From the NCBI GenBank assembly GCA_937128235.1, contig CAKZMG010000337.1:1-45443 (forward strand): a stretch of DNA of 45,443 nucleotides, read 5' to 3'. Each line of letters starts with the position of its first letter. Within the stretch, counting starts at the first letter, position 1. Positions 16,737 through 24,495 of the stretch are shown here, one piece after another. The translations under genes were made by a program, and so were the position numbers. The DNA comes from an uncultured Verrucomicrobiales bacterium. GTDB lineage: Bacteria; Verrucomicrobiota; Verrucomicrobiia; Verrucomicrobiales; Akkermansiaceae. Below the pieces are notes generated by a model. The model did not search any database. It had not been told where the DNA came from and saw only the letters and a program-made list of their open reading frames with translations.

Positions 16737-19475
16737 TTATTTTTTAATGGGTGCTAGACCTAGTGAGGTTTCCATCCAGCCGCCGCATGAGCAGCCAGCA
16801 CCGCCTTCTGGGATGAGGAGCATGCCGTTGGAGGGGATGAAGCTTAGCCAGCAGCTGGGACGGAGGCGTTTCCAGCCAGTGGGCTTTTTCTCATCTACTC
16901 CCCAGATGGTGATCATGCCACCACCGCCGCGGTAGAAGATGCTGTCTGTGGTGCCTACTGCGGCTGAGCAGGCGGCGCGGGGCCCGTAGTTATAGCCGAT
17001 GGGTCTGCCGGTTTTGATTTTGACGCCTGTGGGGTCACAGTAGATTTTGTCTCTGATGATGACTGGGTGCTGGATGTGTGCTCCGTGGTGGTTTGCTCGC
17101 CATGGAGTTTCGGCTTCCCATTTGAGTTTTCCAGTTTTGGCATCAAAGTAGTGGTAGGTGTATAAGCCTTTGTTGGTGCCATGCACTGCTTGTGAGAGGA
17201 CGGGGAGGAAGGCGTCTTTGGTAGCGACTCCGTAGCCAACTTGGACGCTGCTTTTTGTGGAGTCAACGTATTTGAGTGCTGGGAATGGCTGGATCCAGCG
17301 GGGTCTGCCAGTTTCTAGGTTGAGGCAGACTGCTTTTAGATTTTCTGTCCAGAGTTGATTACTGGAGATTTTTCCGTTTGATTCTTCTTTGAGGTTGGGG
17401 CTCTGGTTTTCTAGGAAGTAGATATTTTTTCCTGAGATGGTGATGGTGGAGTTGATGATGACTCCTTTTCCGTATGCCCATTTGCCTTTGCCTGTGGTTT
17501 TATCGTAGGAGAAAATGTTGTCACTGATGACTTGGGCGATGGCGTCTCGGTTGCCTGCACCATCGAACCATGCTTTGCTGGTCCAGATGTTGGTGAATGC
17601 GGCGTTGGCTTTGACGCTGGAGCCGATGAGGGATTTGTCTGTGACTGCGATGTATCCCCAGTCGTGCGTGCCGCGGACTGCGGAGGTGAGCATGAAGGCT
17701 TCTTCTTGTTTGCCGTTAGCGGCGTTTATTTTCCATGCTCGGTCTTTGATGGCGACGTAGAGGTGGTCTTTGTCAGCGCACCAGTTTGAGCAATCGCGAG
17801 GGATGTTTACGCGGCGGAGGTCTGGGATTTCCATGCCCCAGAGGACTTGTCCGTTGTAGGAATCTAGGGCGACTAGGCGATCGTGCCCTTGGTGGAAGAG
17901 TCTGCCATTGGCTGCGAGTGGGGCAGGCATGCGGGGCTGGCGGTCGATACCGAAGTCACCGCCTGGTCTGCCTAGCCATTGGACTTGGAGGTCGGTAGTG
18001 GCGGTTGCGCCGCCGAGGGATTCACCTACGTTTGAGGTGTTAGCGGCGTTTCCGTATTGGTGTCCCCAGTCGTTGGTTTCTTTGACGGTTTTTGTTTTCT
18101 TGGAAACGGTGGTGCCATTGATGTTGACGAGGTGGCTGTTAGGGCTGAGGAGCTTGTGAGCGAGTGTGGTGGAGCAGGGGAGTTTAGGGTGCTCGGTGAC
18201 GATGATGTTGGCTGTGTTATGTGCGAGTGGGATGTTGTTCAATTTCTCGACTGTGAGGATGCTGATGCGTGAGCCATAGACTCCAGTGGCGTAGAAATTT
18301 TTACGGATCTTTTGGATGCGTTCTTGGTTGGATTCTATGCAGATGACTTTGTAGTTTGTCTGGCGTGCTATCTGGTAGGCGAGCTTGCCGTCTCTGAGCC
18401 CGATGACGAGGCAGATGCCGGCTCTCTGGGGATCAAGGGCGGCAATTTTCTTAGCGAGTGCGTAGGTTTCTGGAGATTTCAGAGCAGGTGCTTCTGGAGC
18501 TTCTGGGACGCTCATGTTCATGGTGGTGGTGAACTCGTAGATAGGTGAAAATTTATTTTTGCCGTCAACTTTTCCGCCGAGGCGGTAGTAGTAGGTGGTG
18601 GCTGGCTCTAGCCCGGTGATGCGGATGGAGTGCTGGGTTCCGCTTTCTGATGAGGTGGCGATTTCACCGAAATTCTTAGTGAGTCCGTAGGCGATGGCTC
18701 CTTTTCCTGGCTGCGTGGCTTCCCATGAGACGAGTGCTTCTGATGGTCCTGTGAATGAGACTTTGGGGCGGACGGCGAACTCGTAGCGGGTTTGCCCAGC
18801 GAGTTTTTTTATGGCTGCAGCGGTGAGTGCGGTGTCGTGAATTTTGATATTTCGGATGCGACCTTCCATGGGGAAGAATTCGTCTTTGTCCTTGTAGGCA
18901 CCGATGACGAAGGGAGTGGGGGCGGTGTCGTTTAGTATTTTTCCGGGGAGGTTGATGGATTTTGAGAGAATGCCATCGGTGTAGAGTTTGAGGGTTTTTC
19001 CATCGTAAACGGAGATGATGTGTGCCCACTGACCTGGTGAGAAGGATCTGTTGTGGGCGGCGGTTTGGAGTGCTCCTCCATTGGAGGCTTTTACGCTGTA
19101 GTTGGAGTTGGTGTAGCCGAGTAGCCAGCCGCGTTCGTGGTTGCCGTTGTCTTGGGAATAGCCGATGATTCCTCCCCATTTGTTTGGCTGGTCTATGCGG
19201 ATGATGGCTTCTACAGAGAATGTTTCAGTAGAGATGCTTTTTGCGTGTTTTTCATCGATGAGGATGTGCTGATCGTTTTCGAAAATGAGTAGCCCGTCTT
19301 TGTCAAATTTGGCTGGCTTCTGGAGTTTGCCTTCCGCGCCTTGTTTTGATTGTAGTGTGTCTGCTTGGATGTGCTTTTTATCTATGCTCCACTCAAAGAG
19401 GACTTTTGCTTGGCTCATCATGGTTAGACATGAGGATAGGCATAGGAAGAAGGAGATAGACCTTAGGATATTCAT
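16737..19475 (-). CDS. secreted LamG / FnIII-like / methyltransferase-like / PQQ-propeller fusion protein
   Basis: A 912-residue protein with a signal peptide ending near residue 23. In order it has a LamG (concanavalin-like) domain (about 50-220, with WGGIIGYSQD and GRIRNIKIHDTAL), a fibronectin-III or purple-acid-phosphatase N-like domain (235-318, with GLEPATTYYYRLGG), a region with the fold pattern of a SAM methyltransferase (about 335-450: VIGLRDGKLAYQIA, then ICIESNQERI) and a PQQ/WD-type propeller (about 470-905). The tail holds a C895-S-C897 motif. A methyltransferase-like domain in an exported protein is surprising and may be a non-catalytic scaffold. The gene heads the minus-strand cluster ending in an ABC transporter and is transcribed divergently from the ThiS-like gene. 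Confidence 0.75.
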   Translation of the reverse strand: MNILRSISFFLCLSSCLTMMSQAKVLFEWSIDKKHIQADTLQSKQGAEGKLQKPAKFDKDGLLIFENDQHILIDEKHAKSISTETFSVEAIIRIDQPNKWGGIIGYSQDNGNHERGWLLGYTNSNYSVKASNGGALQTAAHNRSFSPGQWAHIISVYDGKTLKLYTDGILSKSINLPGKILNDTAPTPFVIGAYKDKDEFFPMEGRIRNIKIHDTALTAAAIKKLAGQTRYEFAVRPKVSFTGPSEALVSWEATQPGKGAIAYGLTKNFGEIATSSESGTQHSIRITGLEPATTYYYRLGGKVDGKNKFSPIYEFTTTMNMSVPEAPEAPALKSPETYALAKKIAALDPQRAGICLVIGLRDGKLAYQIARQTNYKVICIESNQERIQKIRKNFYATGVYGSRISILTVEKLNNIPLAHNTANIIVTEHPKLPCSTTLAHKLLSPNSHLVNINGTTVSKKTKTVKETNDWGHQYGNAANTSNVGESLGGATATTDLQVQWLGRPGGDFGIDRQPRMPAPLAANGRLFHQGHDRLVALDSYNGQVLWGMEIPDLRRVNIPRDCSNWCADKDHLYVAIKDRAWKINAANGKQEEAFMLTSAVRGTHDWGYIAVTDKSLIGSSVKANAAFTNIWTSKAWFDGAGNRDAIAQVISDNIFSYDKTTGKGKWAYGKGVIINSTITISGKNIYFLENQSPNLKEESNGKISSNQLWTENLKAVCLNLETGRPRWIQPFPALKYVDSTKSSVQVGYGVATKDAFLPVLSQAVHGTNKGLYTYHYFDAKTGKLKWEAETPWRANHHGAHIQHPVIIRDKIYCDPTGVKIKTGRPIGYNYGPRAACSAAVGTTDSIFYRGGGGMITIWGVDEKKPTGWKRLRPSCWLSFIPSNGMLLIPEGGAGCSCGGWMETSLGLAPIKK

Positions 19476-19610
19476 GATTTTAAATTACTCGCTGTGGCGA
19501 GACGTGCAAGTCTTAGAAAATATCAAAATAGACAATGTCATGTGCAAAATGGGTATTGCTTATTAAACCGTTGCATTAGACTTTAGCGAGGTTCAGAGTG
19601 TTGATACTGT

Positions 19611-19880
19611 ATGAAGATTATTTACCAAGGACAGATAGGGGCTGTGGCTGGGCTGACGAGTGAAGAGCGAGATGTTAGTTCGGACACGACTGTTGCTGAG
19701 CTTATTGCTGAGATTGCAAAAGGTAAGCCAGCTGAGGTGGCGCGGTTTCTAGTGGATAGTGAGGGGAATGTGAGCAAGAGTTTGCTCGTGGTGGTGGATG
19801 ATGATCATGTGCTGGATTATTCTGTTAGAGTGGGCGATGCTCGGGAACTTTTACTGATGCCTCCAATGGCTGGTGGGTAA
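19611..19880 (+). CDS. ThiS/MoaD-family sulfur-carrier-like protein
   Basis: An 89-residue ubiquitin-fold carrier. The chain ends in ...PPMAGG, and the C-terminal Gly-Gly is the residue pair that an E1-like enzyme adenylates and that then carries sulfur as a thiocarboxylate. The DxTVAELIAEI block near 25-36 and VRVGDARELLLMPP near the end match MoaD/ThiS. The next gene, 31 bases downstream, encodes an E1-like protein, followed by a molybdate-type transporter. This points to molybdenum or tungsten cofactor sulfuration rather than thiamine, by inference from context. Confidence 0.82.
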   Translation: MKIIYQGQIGAVAGLTSEERDVSSDTTVAELIAEIAKGKPAEVARFLVDSEGNVSKSLLVVVDDDHVLDYSVRVGDARELLLMPPMAGG

Positions 19881-19911
19881 GCTGGTGGATAATTTTAATT
19901 AAAATTTTACG

Positions 19912-20646
19912 ATGCTCTCAGATAAAGATAAGGCTTATTATGCGTGGCAGCTCAATGTCCCAGGCTTCGGTGTGGAGGGACAGGAGAAGCTGCGTAATGC
20001 GACTGCGCTGGTCTCGCGTGTGGGTGGATTAGGTGGACCGCTGGCATTTTCTCTGGCGGCAGCGGGGTTTGGGAAAATCATTTTAGCGCATAGTGGTGAG
20101 CTGCGGGAGGATGACTTGAATAGGCAGATTTTGATGAAGCATGATGGCCTGGGGGGCGCGCGTCATGAGCAAGCGGCGGAGACTTTGCGCAGGTTTAATC
20201 CGGATGTGGATGTGGAGAGTGTGGGTGAGAATATTTCTGAGGGAAATGTGGTGGGCCTGGTGGAGCAGGCGGATGTTGTGTTTTCTTGTGCGCCATTGTT
20301 TGAGGAGAGATTGCTCATGAATCGTGAGGCGGTGAGGCAGAAGAAATTTTTAGTGGATGGTGCGATGTTTAATATGGAAGGACAGGTTCTGGCGGTGAAG
20401 GGTGGCGAGACTGCTTGTCTGGCGTGTCTGGTGGATGAGCCACCTGAGCACTGGCAGAGGAGATTTCCTGTGATAGGGGCATTGTCTGCGATGATGGCTC
20501 AGATTGCGGCTTTAGAAGGAATAAAAATGCTGACTGGTCTGGGAGAATCTCAGGTGGATAAGTTGATCCATGTGGATGCTTTGACGATGAATATGCGGAA
20601 AATCAAGGTGCGCAGAAACCCTCATTGCAAACATTGTAAAGTATGA
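19912..20646 (+). CDS. divergent MoeB/ThiF/HesA-family E1-like protein
   Basis: A 244-residue member of the family that adenylates the C-terminal Gly of MoaD/ThiS carriers. The Rossmann glycine loop (RVGGLGGP, 36-43), the LNRQ motif (69-72) and the two Zn-binding CxxC pairs (C169/C172, C239/C242) are present. Two ATP-site elements are not: the usual DxD before LNRQ reads HSG here, and the usual DCTDN reads SCAPL (125-129), losing both aspartates. It may be a divergent E1 using other residues or a non-catalytic relative. It overlaps the next gene by 4 bases (ATGA), tying it to the transporter. Confidence 0.85.
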   Translation: MLSDKDKAYYAWQLNVPGFGVEGQEKLRNATALVSRVGGLGGPLAFSLAAAGFGKIILAHSGELREDDLNRQILMKHDGLGGARHEQAAETLRRFNPDVDVESVGENISEGNVVGLVEQADVVFSCAPLFEERLLMNREAVRQKKFLVDGAMFNMEGQVLAVKGGETACLACLVDEPPEHWQRRFPVIGALSAMMAQIAALEGIKMLTGLGESQVDKLIHVDALTMNMRKIKVRRNPHCKHCKV

Positions 20647-22148
20647 AGAAGCTAGGGATATTATTTGGTTTGCTGAGCGTGCTGGGCTTGTGTTTATATT
20701 TCGTTTTACGCGAAGAAGGTGACGATGCTGGATATGTCAGTGAGCTTGAGATGCACTGCGCAGCGGGGCTACAAAAGCCGGTGGAGGAGATAGCGCGGCA
20801 GTATGAAGAGGAGTTTGGGGTGAAAATAAAGCTGAACTTCGGTGGCTCTGGGCAGTTGTTTGCGAAGCTAGAAGTGGCGGGTGGTGATGTTTATTTACCT
20901 GCTGATGTGAGCTATATTGAAAAGGCTAGGGATGAAAATTTAGTAGTAGAGTCTATCCCTGTGAGTAGGTTGACTGCGGGAATAATTGTGGCGAAGGGTA
21001 ACCCTAAGAACATTAGGTCACTGAAAGATCTGACTCGTGATGATGTGCGGGTAGTGCTTGCGGAGCGCTCGGCTGCGGTGGGGAAATTTACTCACAAGGT
21101 GCTGGAGGAGGCTGCTGTGTTAGAGGCGATTGATGGGGGGGTGATTTCTAAGATGGGTACGGTGAATGAGGTTGCACTACAGGTAGATATTGGTGCTGCT
21201 GATGCTGGTATTGTGTGGGATGCGTTGATGCCGCATTTTAAGCAGAGTGAATTTGTGAGTGTGCCAGAGTTTGAAAAGCGACAGAAGCGCGCTACGGTGG
21301 GAGTCTTAAAAAGTAGTAAGAATGGAACGGCTGCGCTTAAATTTGTGCGCTATCTTACTGCGAAAAATAAGGGGGCAGAGGTTTTTAAGAAGCATGGATT
21401 TGATGTTCAGCCAGGGGACTTGTGGGCAGAGAAACCTAAAGTGGTGTTTTTCTCTGGGTCGATGTTGCGTCCGGCGATACAAGATCAGTTGGCTATTTTT
21501 GAGGAGCGTGAGGGGTGCGAGATCACGGTGAAGTATGCGGGCTGTGGTGAGCTAGTGGCACTGATGCGCGCTGGTGATATGCCAGATTATTATGCTTCAT
21601 GTGATATGGAATTCATGAAGATGGTGCAGGATAAATTTAGGAAATCAGAAGTCGTTTCAGGGAATAGGATCGTTATACTGGTGTCGAAGGGGAATCCTCG
21701 AAAGATTAAAACATTGAGTGATCTCACTCAGAGTGATTTAAAACTGGGGATTGCTGATAGGACGCGTTCTGCGTTAGGCACGCTGACTTATAAATTGTTA
21801 GAAGATGAGAGGCTGTTAGAAGGTATCGAGAAGAGTGGTAATCTTCAGGTGCTAGTGGCGAAGGGGGATGACCTTGTGAATCAAATGCAGACTGGTGCTT
21901 TGGATGTGGCATTGCTCTACCGGAGTAATGCGATGGCTAGTGCGGGTATTATGAAGCATTGTGAAATTATTGAGATCGAGAATAAAAAATCTTTTGCTAC
22001 GCAGCCATTTGCGATTGCTAAGAAAACTGAACATGCTCAGTTGTTGGAGCGGCTTGATAATTTCCTGACGAATAAAGAGGGAAAAGAATCCTTCATGAGG
22101 TATGGTTTTTTCTGGTATAAGGATGCTGTTAACAAGACAGATGAATAA
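20643..22148 (+). CDS. tandem two-domain ModA-like substrate-binding protein
   Basis: A 501-residue protein with an N-terminal hydrophobic signal or anchor (about 4-22) and two complete periplasmic-binding domains of the molybdate/tungstate ModA type, about 36-255 and 268-490. The repeats share blocks: KGNPKNIRSLKDLT (118-131) and KGNPRKIKTLSDLT (349-362), and the ligand-loop patterns NFGGSGQL (65-72) and YAGCGELV (298-305). A normal ModA has one domain of about 230 residues. Two fused binding domains could give two sites per transporter or two specificities. The oxyanion is inferred from family resemblance and from the carrier/E1 genes; sulfate or another anion cannot be excluded. It overlaps the permease gene by 8 bases. 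Confidence 0.82.
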   Translation: MKKLGILFGLLSVLGLCLYFVLREEGDDAGYVSELEMHCAAGLQKPVEEIARQYEEEFGVKIKLNFGGSGQLFAKLEVAGGDVYLPADVSYIEKARDENLVVESIPVSRLTAGIIVAKGNPKNIRSLKDLTRDDVRVVLAERSAAVGKFTHKVLEEAAVLEAIDGGVISKMGTVNEVALQVDIGAADAGIVWDALMPHFKQSEFVSVPEFEKRQKRATVGVLKSSKNGTAALKFVRYLTAKNKGAEVFKKHGFDVQPGDLWAEKPKVVFFSGSMLRPAIQDQLAIFEEREGCEITVKYAGCGELVALMRAGDMPDYYASCDMEFMKMVQDKFRKSEVVSGNRIVILVSKGNPRKIKTLSDLTQSDLKLGIADRTRSALGTLTYKLLEDERLLEGIEKSGNLQVLVAKGDDLVNQMQTGALDVALLYRSNAMASAGIMKHCEIIEIENKKSFATQPFAIAKKTEHAQLLERLDNFLTNKEGKESFMRYGFFWYKDAVNKTDE

Positions 22149-23025
22149 CTCTAACAGAAACAAACATCATATAGAAGGGAAGGGCGGCTTGTTTGGTGCT
22201 TGGCTCGGTACTTCGTTGTTTGTGTATCTCGCTTTGATTGTTCTACTCATTGTAGCAGATGTCTGGTATGTGCTTGCGGCTTGCTGGGATAGTCCAGATG
22301 GAGTGACTGTAATGTTAGATTGGCCCAATTTGTGGGATTCAGTGAAGCTCACATTTCTGAGCTGTACGATTAGTGCTATTTTATCCGTAATCATAGCGGT
22401 TCCGATTGGTTACCTGCTCTCAAGGTATCGTTTTTTTGGCAGGTCGGTGATCGATGCGATGCTAGATATTCCTGTGGTTTTGCCTCCATTGGTGATTGGT
22501 CTGAGTTTATTGATTCTGTTTAATAATTTTCCGCCTAAGATTCTAGGCTGGGGGGCGGAATCGCTGGATGGATATCTGAGTGATTTTGGGATGAGGGTAA
22601 CGAATACTAAGTTGGCGGTGATTTTAGCGCAGTTCACTGTGGCAGCGGCTTTTGCGATCAGGACGGTGAAGGCTACGTTTGATCAGATAGATCCTAGAAG
22701 TGAGCAGGTGGCGATGACGATAGGAGCATCAAGAGGGCGAGCATTTTTTGATGTGGTGATGCCGCAGTCCTACAGAGGAATAGTAGCGGCAGGGACATTG
22801 GCTTGGGCAAGAGCACTGGGAGAGTTTGGTCCTATACTCGTGTTTGCAGGGGCTACTAAAGGGAAGACTGAGGTGCTTTCGACTTCGGTTTATTTGGAGA
22901 TTAACACCGGAAATATTAATGGAGCGGTGATCATTTCGTTGTTGATGATAGCATTGGCTATGATCACTATTTTAACTGTTAGATATTGTACAGAGAGAGG
23001 AGCGGGGTATGACTTACATCGATAA
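22141..23025 (+). CDS. modB: molybdate/tungstate-type ABC transporter permease
   Basis: A 294-residue integral membrane protein of the binding-protein-dependent permease family. It has about six helices, with a long first hydrophobic segment near 20-45. The ABC-coupling EAA loop is visible as QVAMTIGASRGRAFFDVVMPQS (roughly 199-220). The block IDAMLDIPVVLPPLVIGLSL resembles ModB/CysT/WtpB. The ATG at 22141, overlapping the binding-protein stop, was chosen over an upstream in-frame ATG at 22102, which would overlap more and give an unlikely N-terminus. A TCTAACAGA word falls right at the gene start. Confidence 0.85.
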   Translation: MNNSNRNKHHIEGKGGLFGAWLGTSLFVYLALIVLLIVADVWYVLAACWDSPDGVTVMLDWPNLWDSVKLTFLSCTISAILSVIIAVPIGYLLSRYRFFGRSVIDAMLDIPVVLPPLVIGLSLLILFNNFPPKILGWGAESLDGYLSDFGMRVTNTKLAVILAQFTVAAAFAIRTVKATFDQIDPRSEQVAMTIGASRGRAFFDVVMPQSYRGIVAAGTLAWARALGEFGPILVFAGATKGKTEVLSTSVYLEINTGNINGAVIISLLMIALAMITILTVRYCTERGAGYDLHR

Positions 23026-23659
23026 TATTTCTGTTAGAGCGGGTGAGTTTATTCTGGCTGATGTTAGTTTTGAGATTCAAAGAGGTAAGTGTATAGCCCT
23101 AATGGGGAAAAGCGGGTCTGGCAAGACGACTCTGATGGAGGCAATCTGTGGCTTGAGGGAAGTGATGAGCGGGAGCATAAAGATAGGTGATGTGGATTGC
23201 ACTAATGCCGCACCTAAGGATAGGATGGTGGGTTTGGTGCCGCAGGATAATGTTTTATTTAGCACCATGAGCGTGCGGGAGCATCTGGCTTATGGGCCAC
23301 TTTTAAGGAAGTGGAAACGAGCTGATATAGATGCTCGTGTGGAAGAAGTGGCAGATGAGTTAGGGATAAAAGATCTTCTGGATCGGCAGCCGCGAGGACT
23401 TTCTGGCGGGGAGGCGAAACGTGTAGCAATAGGGCGTGCTATTGCGGCTAAGCCAGCCTTGCTCTGTCTAGATGAAAGCTTTACTGGGCTAGATGAAGAA
23501 ACACTGCAAGAGGTGATGACGGTGGTGAAGGCAACTATTCAAAGAGAGGAAATAAGCACACTACTCATAACTCACCAGATATCCGAAGCCAAGTTACTGG
23601 GGGATGTGATTTATCAGATTAAAGAAAGTGGGAGGGTAGAAAAATTGATTCTTGATTAG
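23009..23659 (+). CDS. modC: molybdate/tungstate-type ABC transporter ATP-binding protein
   Basis: A 216-residue ABC ATPase: Walker A GKSGSGKTT (33-41), Q-loop in LVPQDN, signature LSGGE (131-135), Walker B LLCLDE (151-156) and the switch His in LLITHQ. It lacks the C-terminal TOBE/Mop domain of classical ModC, so ligand-dependent regulation through that domain is absent, as in some tungstate (TupC) and other short ATPases. It overlaps the permease gene by 17 bases and has a GA-rich ribosome site in front. It is the last gene of the operon, ending two bases before the convergent gene. The substrate is inferred from the neighbours. Confidence 0.85.
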   Translation: MTYIDNISVRAGEFILADVSFEIQRGKCIALMGKSGSGKTTLMEAICGLREVMSGSIKIGDVDCTNAAPKDRMVGLVPQDNVLFSTMSVREHLAYGPLLRKWKRADIDARVEEVADELGIKDLLDRQPRGLSGGEAKRVAIGRAIAAKPALLCLDESFTGLDEETLQEVMTVVKATIQREEISTLLITHQISEAKLLGDVIYQIKESGRVEKLILD

Positions 23660-23661
23660 CT

Positions 23662-24477
23662 TTAAGGCGCTACCGTTTGAGGAAACTTAGCGATTCGGAT
23701 GGGCTTCCTGCTATCCGAAATTCGGTTATGGAAGACGAAATCTAAGCGCTGATTATTGTCTAGTTTAATTGCTGAGTTACCTATCTTTAGAGTTTTGTCT
23801 TTAAGTTTTGCAAAGCCTTTAATGCGGATGTTCTTGCCTTTTGGGAGGGTTACTTTCTTAACCTGACCTGATTTCAATGTGACTGATTTATTTTCAATCA
23901 TTACTCCCACGGTAAGTGATGATGCGTTTACTATTCGGACGGTTTGTGGAGGGAAGTTTACTTTATCGTTCGAGAGAACGATGGTTCTTGGTTCATTCCA
24001 TGTTTTGGATTTAATGTGCTTGTAGAGGATGATGAGATTCTCCCGAGATTCAGCTGGTAGTTGAATGGTAGAATACGGTTTGGCTTCCACCGCGAGAGTT
24101 TCTGATGCGCTTAGTTTTAGGCTGCTACCTTTTGTTTTTACATCAATGGTAGGACTCATCATTCCCAGAGATAAGCGTATTTTTTCCTTAGAAGTGCTTT
24201 CTTTATCTTTTTCATTATTTGAGTTCTCCTTCTTTTTCTGGTCTTTATGGATAAAGAGTAGCTTGGGTGGTAGTAATTTTTTATCGATCTCGGCTTCGTG
24301 ACCGATCATGGCTTTGACAGATTTTTGAGTCATAATCATCCGTGAAATAGGAGTGTCTCCTACAGCAAGTATACGAACTTTACGGGTTCCTTTTTTATCC
24401 GTGTTTGTTGGTGGTGTTGCTGTTTCTTGAGCGAGAGAAACGCCCATACTGGTTAAAATAAAAAGTAAGATTTTCAT
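23662..24477 (-). CDS. secreted hypothetical protein downstream of Verru_Chthon A
   Basis: A 271-residue protein with a short signal peptide (MKILLFILTSMGVSLAQ). The remainder is basic, with a Lys/Asn/Glu low-complexity stretch near 95-125 and two repetitive beta-rich parts. The phrases PPQTVRIVNAS and KNIRIKGFAK suggest beta-sandwich folding. No enzyme motif is visible. The gene lies 18 bases after the Verru_Chthon A gene on the same strand and is probably cotranscribed with it. It may therefore be exported or assembled with the same pseudopilin-like surface apparatus. I do not recognise a named family. Confidence 0.6.
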   Translation of the reverse strand: MKILLFILTSMGVSLAQETATPPTNTDKKGTRKVRILAVGDTPISRMIMTQKSVKAMIGHEAEIDKKLLPPKLLFIHKDQKKKENSNNEKDKESTSKEKIRLSLGMMSPTIDVKTKGSSLKLSASETLAVEAKPYSTIQLPAESRENLIILYKHIKSKTWNEPRTIVLSNDKVNFPPQTVRIVNASSLTVGVMIENKSVTLKSGQVKKVTLPKGKNIRIKGFAKLKDKTLKIGNSAIKLDNNQRLDFVFHNRISDSRKPIRIAKFPQTVAP

Positions 24478-24495
24478 GGTGTGTGTCTGTATTTT

